Assembly (NCBI RefSeq): GCF_011057975.1 | Contig: NZ_CP049109.1 | Coordinates: 2,945,001-3,009,000, forward strand | Reading direction: 5' to 3' | DNA: 64,000 nt | Source: Sphingosinithalassobacter tenebrarum | GTDB lineage: Bacteria; Pseudomonadota; Alphaproteobacteria; Sphingomonadales; Sphingomonadaceae | Shown here: in pieces, positions 9,803 through 19,202 of the stretch | Position numbering within the stretch: position 1 is the stretch's first letter | How the letters are laid out: the number at the start of each line of letters is the position of its first letter | Made by a program: the position numbers and the translations under genes | The notes under the pieces: generated by a model | Seen by the model: the letters and a program-made list of their open reading frames with translations, nothing else | Told to the model about the DNA's origin: nothing | The model's database searches: none

Positions 9803-10198
9803 TCAGGCGGATTTTCTAGCAAGCCCGCCGATGATGCCGCAGTCGGTGGCAGTGCCCCCATCGCAGGCCCGTGCCAGGCCGATCAGTTCCTGTCTCATCG
9901 CCTGCAGCTGTTCGATCTGCTCTTCCACCCGGCGCAAATGATTTCGTGCCAAAGTCGCAGCGTCCTTGCAATCCCGGTTTGGTGCGTCCGACACTTCGAG
10001 CAGCGAGCGAACTTCGGACACCGAAAAGCCCAAACCCCGAGCCCGCCGGATGAATGCGAGCCGTTCGACATCGGCGTCTGCGTAAATCCTTCGTCCCGAC
10101 TGGGAGCGCGGAGCGGGCTTCAGAAGACCGATCTCTTCATAATAGCGAACGGTGTTGACTTTGGTCCCGGTCGCGCGGGCAATTTTTCCTATCTGCAT
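9803..10198 (-). CDS. MerR-family metal-responsive regulator (CadR/PbrR/ZntR type)
   Basis: 131 aa. The N-terminal winged helix-turn-helix (MQIGKIARATGTKVNTVRYYEEIGLL) is followed by a coiled-coil dimerisation helix and a C-terminal metal loop. The three Cys at 77, 112 and 120 match the Cys triad that binds Pb(II)/Cd(II)/Zn(II) in PbrR and CadR. It diverges from the CDF-FTR1 pair, and a classic MerR dyad with 19-nt spacer lies in the shared intergenic region at 10297-10327. It should bind that promoter and switch it on when metal binds. Which metal it prefers cannot be decided from sequence. Confidence 0.93.
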   Translation of the reverse strand: MQIGKIARATGTKVNTVRYYEEIGLLKPAPRSQSGRRIYADADVERLAFIRRARGLGFSVSEVRSLLEVSDAPNRDCKDAATLARNHLRRVEEQIEQLQAMRQELIGLARACDGGTATDCGIIGGLARKSA

Positions 10199-10296
10199 TC
10201 TTTAATCCTCGATGATGGCCATCGCAGGGTGTGTGTCTCCGCGACGCAATCGCACATCGGCCGTCAGACTTTCTGCGAAAGGTGCGCAGAAAGTCC

Positions 10297-10327
10297 TTGA
10301 TCCTCCAGTAACTGGAGATTGTAAAGC
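10297..10327 (+). promoter_or_regulatory. MerR-type promoter with 19-nt spacer and 7-bp dyad
   Basis: A -35 like TTGATC (10297-10302) is separated from a -10 like TAAAGC (10322-10327) by 19 nt instead of the usual 17. The spacer holds the perfect dyad CTCCAGT-A-ACTGGAG (10303-10317). This is the architecture of promoters untwisted by MerR-family activators. It faces the CDF gene and lies upstream of the divergent merR gene. Confidence 0.85.
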
Positions 10328-10336
10328 TCAAAAATC

Positions 10337-10978
10337 ATGAGTTTAGATGATTCGGAAGACTGTGGTTGCACCGGCGACCCCGAGAGGGCGGTTGACGATC
10401 CGCAATACCGCCGCGCGCTTTGGATCGTGATTATCCTCAATGTCGGTTTCGGCATGATCGAGCTGGCCGCCGGGTTTTTAGCCGCGAGCCAGGCGCTCAA
10501 AGCCGACGCGCTGGATTTCCTTGGCGATGGCTCGATCACCTTCATCGGACTGCTTGCGCTCGGATGGACGGCATCGACGCGTGCTCGGGTGGCGCTCGCG
10601 CAAGGTTTGTTTCTGGCGGCGCTTGGTGTGAGTGTGATCGGCGCGGCGATCTGGCGCATGTTCGATATGGTGCAGCCGGAAGCCGGCATCATGGGCTGGG
10701 TGGGTTTTGTCGCCCTGCTTATCAACCTTGCCGCCGTTTTTGTGCTCGCTCGCTTTCGCAAAGGAGGCGATGCTCAAGCGCGCGCGATATGGCTATTTTC
10801 ACGCAACGATGCCCTGGCCAATGTCGCGGTCATCGTCGCAGCCGGTTTGGTTTATTGGTTGGGAAGCGCATGGCCTGATATCATCGTGGCCGCTGCGATT
10901 GCGTTTTTGTTCCTCCATTCGGCTCTCGAAATTATCCGCCATGCGCGCAGCGATATGAAAACGCAGCAGATTGCATGA
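10337..10978 (+). CDS. Short cation diffusion facilitator (CDF) family transporter
   Basis: 213 aa membrane protein with about six transmembrane helices and a Cys-bearing N-terminus (EDCGCTGD). The CDF metal-site motifs appear in altered form: ADALDFLGD in the second helix and FSRNDALANV in the fifth. It lacks the usual C-terminal cytoplasmic dimerisation domain, so it is shorter than CzcD (compare 23.7 kb). Expected role is metal/proton antiport to the periplasm. It is the first gene after the MerR-type promoter and overlaps the FTR1 gene by 4 nt. A paralogue of the same short type occurs at 22.2 kb. Confidence 0.85.
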   Translation: MSLDDSEDCGCTGDPERAVDDPQYRRALWIVIILNVGFGMIELAAGFLAASQALKADALDFLGDGSITFIGLLALGWTASTRARVALAQGLFLAALGVSVIGAAIWRMFDMVQPEAGIMGWVGFVALLINLAAVFVLARFRKGGDAQARAIWLFSRNDALANVAVIVAAGLVYWLGSAWPDIIVAAAIAFLFLHSALEIIRHARSDMKTQQIA

Positions 10979-12906
10979 TGAAATATTTGGCGCGCCTGTC
11001 CGGCATTTGCCTGGCCCTTCTGTTGTCGTTCGGCAGCGCGCAAGCGTTGGCGGCAGAACCCAACACGATCTGGCGCCTGCTCGATTACATGGCGGTAGAT
11101 TATGCAGCTGCCGTCGAGGACGGCGAAGTCGTCAACGAAGTCGAATATGAGGAAATGGTCGAATTCGCCGGTACGGTACGATCGGGTATTGCGGAATTGC
11201 CTGAACGCCCCGGTCGCGTTCGGCTAGAGGCAAACGCGAAGCAACTTGAAGCCGATATCCTCTCGATGGCCCCCGTTGATCAAGTTGCCACGGCAGCCAG
11301 AAAGCTCGCTGCGGATCTCCTAGCCATCTATCCGATCACGCTCTCGCCTTCGAGGGCGCCCGATCTTGAGCGCGGAAGACTGCTGTACCAGGAGACTTGT
11401 GCCAGTTGCCACGGGGTGTCAGGAAACGGTCGCGGGCCGGCGTCTGCGGGCCTTGATCCACCGCCGATCGCATTTACCGACGTCGATCGCGCGCGTCAGC
11501 GCAGCATTATGGGTCTCTATCAGGTTATCGACCAAGGGATCGATGGCACCGCCATGCCCGGTTTCTCGCAGCTCTCCTCCGACGATCGTTGGGCCCTGGC
11601 CTTCTATTCGGGATCCGTCGCCTTTGAGGCGGTCGACGAAGGGGCGCGTCTATGGAAGTCAGATTCCGAACTACGCAAACGCTTTCCCGATCTTGCCGCT
11701 CTCACGAAGATCACGCCGGACGAACTGGCAGGAGAGATCGGGCAAGTGCGCGCGGACGCGCTCATGGCCTATCTTCGGGCCAACCCGTCGGCGATCGCCG
11801 ATGCAGCGGGGCCTCTTGGCATCACACGTACCCGGCTCGCAGAAGCTGAACGCGCCCACGCGAACGGGAATATTTCCCGGGCCAAGGAGCTCGCACTGTC
11901 GGCATATTTGGACGGGTTCGAACCCGTCGAACCGATATTGGCGACACGCAATCCGGATCTTCTGGTGCGTATCGAGAGCGGGATGATGGACTTGCGTGCA
12001 GCCATCGACGCAGATCTGCCGACCTCTGCGATAAGCGAACGGATCCGGGCCATCGAGGGTTTGCTCGTACAGGCTGAAAATGTCCTTGCGCCGGAATCTG
12101 CGACGGGCTGGTCAACCTTCGTGGCATCTTTCGCGATCCTCCTCCGCGAGGGTCTGGAGGCATTGCTGATCGTGATCGCCATGATCGCTTTCGTGAGGAA
12201 GGCGGGACAGGATCGGGCATTGCGATTTGTTCATGGCGGGTGGACCGGTGCGCTGGTGGCAGGCGCGCTTACTTGGCTTGCGGCGACCTATCTTCTCGAC
12301 ATCAGCGGTGCCGGCCGGGAATCGATCGAGGCATTCGGTTCGCTGATTGCAGCGCTGGTCCTTCTGTCGGTTGGCGTCTGGATGCACGGAAAATCACAGG
12401 CAGACAATTGGCAGCGCTATATCCGCGACAAGCTTGGCAAGGCGCTTTCGCGCGGATCGCTCTGGTTCCTGTTCGGGATCGTATTCCTTGTCGTCTATAG
12501 AGAGGTCTTCGAAACCATCCTCTTTTACGCTGCGCTGTCCGCTCAGGGAAGTACGGGCTATCTGCTGGCGGGCGCTGCCACGGCCGGTTTGCTCCTTGTC
12601 GTCATCGCCTGGCTGCTGCTGCGCTACAGCCGGACGCTGCCGATCGGAAAGTTCTTTGCCTACAGTTCGGTGCTCATCGCCCTGCTTGCGATTGTCCTGA
12701 TTGGCAAAGGGATCGCGGGCTTGCAGGAAGCGGGTGTGATCGGAATTGCGCCGATAGCCGGCGGTCCGCGACTAAGTATGCTTGGAGTTTATCCGACGTT
12801 CCAAGTGATTGGCGCTCAACTTGCAATGGCATCCGTACTTTTACTTGGTTTCTGGATTAATCACACCCGAGCATCAAACAATGACCGGTCACGCGATGCA
12901 GTGTGA
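10975..12906 (+). CDS. Cytochrome c-FTR1 fusion permease (PbrT-like)
   Basis: 643 aa. A signal peptide leads into a periplasmic half with a c-type haem motif CASCH (Cys142, Cys145, His146). The C-terminal half is an FTR1-type permease with about seven helices and the two metal-carrying REXXE motifs, REGLE (391-395) and REVFE (509-513). The architecture and length match PbrT, the Pb(II) uptake protein of the Cupriavidus pbr operon, and related iron-lead transporters. Coupled to the CDF gene by an ATGA overlap and probably under the MerR promoter. Uptake of Fe(II) rather than Pb(II) is the alternative. Confidence 0.88.
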   Translation: MMKYLARLSGICLALLLSFGSAQALAAEPNTIWRLLDYMAVDYAAAVEDGEVVNEVEYEEMVEFAGTVRSGIAELPERPGRVRLEANAKQLEADILSMAPVDQVATAARKLAADLLAIYPITLSPSRAPDLERGRLLYQETCASCHGVSGNGRGPASAGLDPPPIAFTDVDRARQRSIMGLYQVIDQGIDGTAMPGFSQLSSDDRWALAFYSGSVAFEAVDEGARLWKSDSELRKRFPDLAALTKITPDELAGEIGQVRADALMAYLRANPSAIADAAGPLGITRTRLAEAERAHANGNISRAKELALSAYLDGFEPVEPILATRNPDLLVRIESGMMDLRAAIDADLPTSAISERIRAIEGLLVQAENVLAPESATGWSTFVASFAILLREGLEALLIVIAMIAFVRKAGQDRALRFVHGGWTGALVAGALTWLAATYLLDISGAGRESIEAFGSLIAALVLLSVGVWMHGKSQADNWQRYIRDKLGKALSRGSLWFLFGIVFLVVYREVFETILFYAALSAQGSTGYLLAGAATAGLLLVVIAWLLLRYSRTLPIGKFFAYSSVLIALLAIVLIGKGIAGLQEAGVIGIAPIAGGPRLSMLGVYPTFQVIGAQLAMASVLLLGFWINHTRASNNDRSRDAV

Positions 12907-13065
12907 TATTATATCTTTCTATTACGGCGTTTGTGTCGACCCAGGTCGGTACATGAATAGCGCATTTGTTCGTTCTTATGCATTGAGCTGCGCGACGGCT
13001 TCGGAATTCGAAGAGAATATCGACTTGTGCCATGTGATTGGTCCTGCTAGCGGGGCCAAAGTGTC

Positions 13066-13410
13066 ATGACCCTCCGTATGCCCCTTCTTGCCTTGAAGCC
13101 GTTTTTCGCCATGCTGATTCTCTTCGGCCTGGTGTTCAGCGTAAGCGTGGACGCGGCGGTATGCGGGCCTGAAATTGGCGAACTTACAAGTGTCGAAGCT
13201 GCAAGTAGCGAGACTGGTCAAGACTTGCCGGACAGCCCGAATGAGCAGCATGGCATCTGCGCCCACGGCCATTGCCATCATGGAGTCCAATTTGCAGGCA
13301 ATGCGGATATCGGGGCCGGTGAGCGTTCATCCGGTGCACAGCATTTCTTCGAACCCGTCGGCCTGACTGCAGTCCAGCAAGCGATTTTGACGCCCCCTCC
13401 TCGAATCTGA
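13066..13410 (+). CDS. Small exported His/Cys-containing protein preceding czcCBA
   Basis: 114 aa with a signal-like hydrophobic N-terminus (ALKPFFAMLILFGLVFSVSV) and a metal-ligand-rich centre, HGICAHGHCHHG (about residues 62-73). The likely site of action is the periplasm, and the His/Cys patch may bind Zn/Cd/Cu, but I do not recognise a named family. Co-directional with czcC 64 nt downstream, so it probably heads the czc operon. The start may be the ATG at 13066 or the in-frame ATG 12 nt later; neither has a strong ribosome-binding site. About 160 nt upstream of it hold no gene and are likely promoter. Confidence 0.6.
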   Translation: MTLRMPLLALKPFFAMLILFGLVFSVSVDAAVCGPEIGELTSVEAASSETGQDLPDSPNEQHGICAHGHCHHGVQFAGNADIGAGERSSGAQHFFEPVGLTAVQQAILTPPPRI

Positions 13411-13474
13411 CGTCCAGTATTGCCGCCGCAATGTCGGCGCGCATTCGGCATGTCAGTAGAGGAAAAATCAATTC

Positions 13475-14728
13475 ATGTTTGCCATTATTTGGCGAGGCGC
13501 CCTTTTTGCAGGGCTGAGCCTCGCAGTACTGCCCGGTGCGGTGCGTGCACAAGAACGCGCGGTGTTGACGCTCGACGAAGCTCTCGCGCGTGCGGGTGTG
13601 GACGAAAGCGCGCAGGTGCAATCAGACAATCCGCGTTTGATCGGGCCGCAGGCCGAAACGGACGCGGCACGCGCGCTTATCGATCAGGCACGGCTTCGGC
13701 CAAATCCTGAGCTTGCCTTTGAAGCGGAGAACATCGCAGGAAGCGGTGCCTTTTCAGGGCTGCAAGCAACCGAATATACGCTGTCTTTGAGTCAGCGCCT
13801 CGAGCTAGGCGGCAAGCGGGGCGCACGCATTCGCTCGGCCGAGGCCGAGGCGCGCGTGGCAATGCTTTCTGGAGAATTGTCGGTCGCTGAGCTGAGTCGC
13901 ATGGTGCGCGAACGCTACATCGAGGCGGTCGCTTCAGCTGCGCGACTGGAACTTGCCCGCGACGTAGTCGAACGCAATCGCGAACTCGCGCGTATAGCTG
14001 GCCTGCTTGTCGAAGTTGGCCGCGAGCCGCCGCTGCGCTCGCTTCGTGCAGAAGCGGCCCTTGCTGAAGCCGAGGCGGAGTTTGAAGCCGCGCGAGCTTC
14101 AGAGATAGCGGCGCGGAGCGCGTTGGTGGCGCTCTGGGGTGAAACGTCCCCTCCCCCGGACGTGCCATCGGCGTTTCCCGGGATCGAACCTCCTGCGATG
14201 CTTCTTGCATCGCCTTCTGCTTTGCGTCTCCAAGTCGCGCGTGCCGAACGCGAGGCGGCGGACGCTGCGATCGACAGGGAGCGCTCTTTGGGTGTTCCCG
14301 ATCCGGCCATCTCCGCCGGTGTCAGGCGGTTCGAGGAAAGCAGGGATCAGGCCTTCCTAGTGGGCGTCTCGATTCCCCTTCCTTTCCGCAATCGCAATCA
14401 GGGTAACATCGCCGCTGCCGAGGCCCGCTTCCGCGCGGCCTCCGCACGCGAGGCTGTCGCCCGCGCGGATTTCGAACTCGAAGTAACCCAGGCGCGCGGC
14501 CGCTTTCTCGCCGCCGAGGCTCGTGTAGAGACTCTGTCCCAAACCTCCCTGCCTCAAGCGGAAGAAGCCTTGCGCCTCGTCCGGATTGGGTATCGCAACG
14601 GCAGGTTCCCGCTGATCGAGGTTCTGGCTGCGGCCGAAGCCCGCGATGCAATCCGAGAAGCCTTGATCCAAGCCCAGGAAGATCGCGGTCGCCTGGCGGC
14701 GCAGTTGATCTGGCTTGGCGCCCAATGA
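13475..14728 (+). CDS. czcC: Outer-membrane efflux channel CzcC (TolC family)
   Basis: 417 aa with a signal peptide ending near GAVRAQE and two outer-membrane-efflux repeats rich in Ala, Glu and Arg. The leading motif LTLDEALARA and the later RIGYRNGRFPLIEVLAA are typical of CzcC/CusC. It forms the outer-membrane exit of the CzcCBA divalent-cation efflux complex. The stop overlaps an ATG of the next frame, and czcB follows within 11 nt. A GAGGAAAA sequence lies about 10 nt upstream of the start. Confidence 0.9.
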   Translation: MFAIIWRGALFAGLSLAVLPGAVRAQERAVLTLDEALARAGVDESAQVQSDNPRLIGPQAETDAARALIDQARLRPNPELAFEAENIAGSGAFSGLQATEYTLSLSQRLELGGKRGARIRSAEAEARVAMLSGELSVAELSRMVRERYIEAVASAARLELARDVVERNRELARIAGLLVEVGREPPLRSLRAEAALAEAEAEFEAARASEIAARSALVALWGETSPPPDVPSAFPGIEPPAMLLASPSALRLQVARAEREAADAAIDRERSLGVPDPAISAGVRRFEESRDQAFLVGVSIPLPFRNRNQGNIAAAEARFRAASAREAVARADFELEVTQARGRFLAAEARVETLSQTSLPQAEEALRLVRIGYRNGRFPLIEVLAAAEARDAIREALIQAQEDRGRLAAQLIWLGAQ

Positions 14729-14739
14729 GGAAAATACCC

Positions 14740-15888
14740 ATGAACCGTAAGCGTTTGGCCGTACTGATCGGCCTGATCATTCTTGTTTTTGCGGCTGCTG
14801 TAATGCTGTGGCCGGACAACGGCGCAGAACCGCACAGCGAAGAGGAAACCGAAGAAAGCGATCTCCCGGAAGGACTGGTCCTACTCGGCGAAGAGCAGAT
14901 TCGAAGCTCCGAAATCATGGTCGAGACCGTTGGTGAGGGCTCGGCGGTAGAGCTAGTGTTCCCAGCCACAATCGCCGCTAGCCCCACAGGCAGCGCGCGG
15001 ATCGATGCGCGAGCGGCGGGCGTGGTGCGGAGCGTTCAAAAAACGCTGGGTGATTACGTCCGGCAGGGTGAAACCATTGCGCGTATCGAAAGTGCGGAAG
15101 CGGCAGCTTTGGCATCGCAATTGAGCGCGGCGCGCGCGCGCGTCAACGAATTGTCAGCCGCCTATGAGCGCGAACGCCGGCTTTTCGAAGCCAATGTTAC
15201 GGCGCGGCAGGATCTCGAAGCGGTGCGCGCCAATCTCCAGGTCGCCCAGTCAGAACTGTCCCGCGCGCAGGCAGCGGTTGCGGCAGCGGGCGTGAGTGGC
15301 GACGGTCGGTCTTTGGCGGTTACCAGCCCTCTTGCAGGACGGGTAACGGCGGCGCCTATTGTCCTTGGTTCGTTTGTCGATGCGGGAGAGGAACTCTACC
15401 AAATCGTGAATCCTAATGCGATGCAGATCGAAGTCGCGCTCCCCTCTGCAGAAGCGAGCCGTATTCAGCCAGGCGATGAAGCCACGCTGGAACTTGCAGA
15501 AAACCGCGAGATCGGAGCGCGGGTCCGCTCCGTCACGCCATCGCTCGATCCTGAGAGCCGCAGCGCGACGGCAGTCCTTTCGCTCACGCGGTCCATCCCC
15601 GGTCTTCAACCAGGTGCCTTCCTGCAAGCGCGCATCCGACCTTCGGGCGAGGTCGACACGGGCCGCATGTCGGTGCCCGAAAGCGCGGTGCAGTCACTCG
15701 ACGGCCAGGAAGTGGTTTTCGTGCGCACGCGCCGCGGCTTCCAGACCCGTCCGGTGGTGACCGGCGCACGTTCCGCAGGCCGCGTGGTGATCGAATCCGG
15801 TCTCGAAGCGAACTGGCGGATCGCAACCGAGAATGCCTTCCTGCTCAAAGCCGAACTCGAAAAAGAGGAAGCCGAACATGGACACTGA
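14740..15888 (+). CDS. czcB: Periplasmic adaptor CzcB (membrane-fusion protein)
   Basis: 382 aa RND adaptor with one N-terminal membrane helix and an acidic linker (EEETEESDLPEG). A barrel-sandwich domain with coiled-coil hairpin and a C-terminal beta-barrel/proximal domain follow. I prefer the ATG at 14740 because GAGGAAAA lies about 9 nt upstream. An ATG at 14725 overlaps the czcC stop and would add five residues. Unlike CusB at 1.5-3.0 kb it has no fused metal-binding or CusF domain. It overlaps czcA by 11 nt. Confidence 0.9.
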   Translation: MNRKRLAVLIGLIILVFAAAVMLWPDNGAEPHSEEETEESDLPEGLVLLGEEQIRSSEIMVETVGEGSAVELVFPATIAASPTGSARIDARAAGVVRSVQKTLGDYVRQGETIARIESAEAAALASQLSAARARVNELSAAYERERRLFEANVTARQDLEAVRANLQVAQSELSRAQAAVAAAGVSGDGRSLAVTSPLAGRVTAAPIVLGSFVDAGEELYQIVNPNAMQIEVALPSAEASRIQPGDEATLELAENREIGARVRSVTPSLDPESRSATAVLSLTRSIPGLQPGAFLQARIRPSGEVDTGRMSVPESAVQSLDGQEVVFVRTRRGFQTRPVVTGARSAGRVVIESGLEANWRIATENAFLLKAELEKEEAEHGH

Positions 15889-18800
15889 TCGCATGCAGGA
15901 AACGGAGCACTCGCACCGCCACGGCCTGATCGGCATGATCCTCGACATGGCCGTGCGTTTTCGCTGGGCCATGGTCGTTTTGACGATCGGTGTCGCCATC
16001 TATGGCGTGATGAACCTTCTTCGGCTTCCCATTGACGCCGTACCCGACATTACGAACGTTCAGGTGCAGATCAATACCGAAGCGCCCGCCCTTTCCCCCT
16101 CCCAGGTCGAAACGCAGGTAACCTATCCGGTGGAAACCGGTCTCGCCGGGATCGATGGTCTGGAAATGACCCGTTCGATTTCGCGCAACGGGTTCAGCCA
16201 GGTTACTGCAATCTTCGAAGAAGGTACTGACATCTATTTCGCGCGGCAGCAGGTCAATGAGCGCCTGACGCCGATCACCGCTTCGCTGCCCGAAGGAGCA
16301 GAACCGGTAATGGGACCTATCTCGACCGGTCTGGGCGAAGTGCTCATGTATACGATCGAGTTCGAGCATCCGGGGGGCAAGGAAGCACCGAAGGGCAATG
16401 CGGTCGGTTGGCAGTCCGACGGAAGCTTCGTTACCGAACGCGGTGACAGGCTGGATAGCGATGTCGCTAAGGCTGCTTATCTGCGTACCATTCAGGACTG
16501 GGTGGTCGCTCCACTCATGCGGTCGGTCGATGGCGTCGCCGGTGTCGATTCCATCGGGGGTTTCCGAAAGCAATATCTCGTACAGCCCGATCCTGCTCGC
16601 ATGACAGGCTACGGGCTTTCATTCGATGAGGTGATCGATGCGCTGGAAGCCGCCAACCTTGCCGAAGGCGCGAATTTCGTCGAGCGATCAGGAGAAGCCC
16701 TGCTGGCTCGTGTCGATGCACGGCTCGGCAGTGTCCAGGACATCGAGCAAGCAGTCATATCTACACGTGGAGGCGTTCCCATTCGCGTGGGAGATGTCGC
16801 AACGGTCAGCATTGGCGGTGATCTCAGAACCGGGGCTGCATCGCTGAATGGCGACGAGGCTGTGGTTGGTACCGTCCTCATGCGGGCAGGAGAAAACAGC
16901 CGCACTGTTTCAGCCCAGGCCGCTGAGAGGCTTGACGAAGTCCGCGCCTCCCTGCCACAAGGTGTGGTAGCCGAAATCGTCTACAATCGTTCGTCTCTCG
17001 TCGATGCAACGATCGCGACCGTCGAGAAGAATCTCGTCGAGGGTGCGCTGCTGGTCATAGCCATCCTGTTCCTTTTGCTCGGCAACATACGGGCCGCAAT
17101 TATCGCCGCTCTGGTTATCCCTTTTTCGATGCTGATGGCATCGATCGGCATGAACCGGCTCGGAGTGTCAGGCAATCTGATGAGTCTGGGCGCGCTTGAC
17201 TTCGGTCTGATCGTCGATGGGGCCGTGATTATCGTCGAGAATAGTGTGGCACGTCTTGCGGCCAGACAGGAGCATGAGGGCCGGCTCCTGACACTTGGCG
17301 AACGGCTGACGGAAACGCGGCTTGCCGCGCAGGAGATGATCAAGCCGACTGTCTATGGTCAGGCGATTATCCTTCTGGTGTTCGCACCGTTGCTGACCTT
17401 CACCGGAGTCGAGGGCAAGACGTTCTCGCCGATGGCCATCACGGTCATGCTGGCGCTCGCGTCGGCATTCGTACTCTCGCTGACTTTCGTCCCGGCGATG
17501 ATCGCGATCCTGCTGAACAAAAAACTGACGGAGAAGGAAGTCAAACCGATCCGGATCGCCAAGGAACGCTATGGGCCTCTTGTCCGCAAAGCCATCGCCC
17601 GCCCTTGGCCGGTGATCGGGGCCGGTGCCGGCATTTTTGCCGTTGCTGCTCTGGTGTTCAGTTTCCTTGGCAGCGAGTTTACACCGCAGCTCGACGAGCG
17701 CGATATCGCGGTGCAATCATTGCGAATCCCTTCCACATCTCTCGAGCGGTCTCTGGCGATGCAGCGGCGAGTAGAAGATCGATTGGAGGAATTTCCGCAA
17801 GTGCAGCTGGTATTCTCACGTACCGGTACTGCGGAAGTGGCCAGCGACCCGATGCCGCCCAACGCCTCCGATGCGTATGTGATCCTGAAGCCGCGCGATG
17901 AATGGCCTGACCCGGATCTTTCGAAAGATGATCTGGTGGCAGAAATGGAGAGTGCTCTGGGAGGCCTGGTTGGCAATCTCTATGAGTTCAGCCAACCAAT
18001 CGAACTTCGCTTCAACGAACTGATCGCTGGCGTGCGCGGCGATGTCGCGGTCAAGATCTACGGCGACGACCTGACCGCCATGACCTCGGCAGCGAACGAG
18101 GTCGCCGGGATTTTGCGCGAGGTCGAGGGAGCTGCGGATGTTAAAGTCCAGCAGGTCACCGGTTTCCCAACGCTTGATATTGCCTTCGATCGTCCAACGA
18201 TCGCTCGATATGGGCTGAAGGTCGAAGACGTCGCTCAATCCGTCGCAATTGCTTTGGGCGGGCGGCCTGCCGGGCTGGTCTTTGAAGGCGATCGAAGGTT
18301 CGAGGTCGTCGTTCGGCTTTCGGATGCGACACGCGATGATTTCGATCAGCTTGGTGCATTGCCGGTGCTGCTTCCGAACGGAGCGACCATACCGCTGCGC
18401 TCGGTCGCCGAATTCCGGGTTGTGGATGGCCTTGCCGAAGTCCGCCGTGAACAGGGACGCAGGCTGGTGATCGTTTCCTCCAACGTGCGCGAGCGCGATC
18501 TTGGCTCCTTCGTTGAGGAAGCGAGGGCGAATGTCGAGGCGCAGGTCGAATTGCCCGCTGCAGCCTTCATCGAGTGGGGCGGCCAGTACCAGAACCTTCA
18601 GGCTGCGCAGGAACGGTTGCAGATCGTTATCCCGATCGCTTTCGCGGTTATTCTCCTGTTGCTCTATATGGCAGTCGGAGGCTGGGTTCCCGCTCTGGCT
18701 GTTTTCAGCGCGATCCCGCTCGCCCTCTCTGGCGGCATCTTCTCGCTGGCTCTGCGCGGAATGCCGTTTTCGGTTTCGGCGGCAGTCGGGTTCATCGCCC

Positions 18801-19189
18801 TCTCGGGCGTGGCGACCCTCAACGGTCTCGTGATGGTGACTGCAATACGCCAGCGTCTGGACAAGGGGATGGCGCTCGATGAGGCCATCGTGGAAGGCGG
18901 ACTGGCGCGCTTGCGTCCAGTATTGATGACGGCTCTGGTCGCGTCGCTCGGGTTTGTCCCCATGGCGATCGCGACCGGCACTGGAGCGGAGGTTCAACGG
19001 CCTCTGGCAACGGTGGTCATTGGCGGTCTGATCACCGCCACTGCGCTCACCTTGTTCGTCCTTCCCGCGATCCTGAAGCTCGTCTTCGCCACCAGAAAGG
19101 ATGACCGGACGTGGCGTCAACGCTGGTGGGACCGCCTGCGCCGCAACGTCACTCCCGAGGAACGGCAAGAGCTGCAAGAGGTTACGTGA
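15878..19189 (+). CDS. czcA: Heavy-metal RND efflux pump CzcA
   Basis: 1103 aa inner-membrane pump with the typical 12-helix RND topology and two large periplasmic loops. The TM4 block LDFGLIVDGAVIIVEN matches the divalent-cation (Co/Zn/Cd) HME class rather than the Cu/Ag class of cusA. The start at 15878 is supported by AGAGGA 8 nt upstream and places a His-containing stretch (EHSHRHG) at the N-terminus. It completes the czcCBA efflux complex, driven by the proton gradient. A small secreted-protein gene follows after 13 nt. Confidence 0.93.
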   Translation: MDTDRMQETEHSHRHGLIGMILDMAVRFRWAMVVLTIGVAIYGVMNLLRLPIDAVPDITNVQVQINTEAPALSPSQVETQVTYPVETGLAGIDGLEMTRSISRNGFSQVTAIFEEGTDIYFARQQVNERLTPITASLPEGAEPVMGPISTGLGEVLMYTIEFEHPGGKEAPKGNAVGWQSDGSFVTERGDRLDSDVAKAAYLRTIQDWVVAPLMRSVDGVAGVDSIGGFRKQYLVQPDPARMTGYGLSFDEVIDALEAANLAEGANFVERSGEALLARVDARLGSVQDIEQAVISTRGGVPIRVGDVATVSIGGDLRTGAASLNGDEAVVGTVLMRAGENSRTVSAQAAERLDEVRASLPQGVVAEIVYNRSSLVDATIATVEKNLVEGALLVIAILFLLLGNIRAAIIAALVIPFSMLMASIGMNRLGVSGNLMSLGALDFGLIVDGAVIIVENSVARLAARQEHEGRLLTLGERLTETRLAAQEMIKPTVYGQAIILLVFAPLLTFTGVEGKTFSPMAITVMLALASAFVLSLTFVPAMIAILLNKKLTEKEVKPIRIAKERYGPLVRKAIARPWPVIGAGAGIFAVAALVFSFLGSEFTPQLDERDIAVQSLRIPSTSLERSLAMQRRVEDRLEEFPQVQLVFSRTGTAEVASDPMPPNASDAYVILKPRDEWPDPDLSKDDLVAEMESALGGLVGNLYEFSQPIELRFNELIAGVRGDVAVKIYGDDLTAMTSAANEVAGILREVEGAADVKVQQVTGFPTLDIAFDRPTIARYGLKVEDVAQSVAIALGGRPAGLVFEGDRRFEVVVRLSDATRDDFDQLGALPVLLPNGATIPLRSVAEFRVVDGLAEVRREQGRRLVIVSSNVRERDLGSFVEEARANVEAQVELPAAAFIEWGGQYQNLQAAQERLQIVIPIAFAVILLLLYMAVGGWVPALAVFSAIPLALSGGIFSLALRGMPFSVSAAVGFIALSGVATLNGLVMVTAIRQRLDKGMALDEAIVEGGLARLRPVLMTALVASLGFVPMAIATGTGAEVQRPLATVVIGGLITATALTLFVLPAILKLVFATRKDDRTWRQRWWDRLRRNVTPEERQELQEVT

Positions 19190-19202
19190 ATGGAGAGCAT
19201 CA

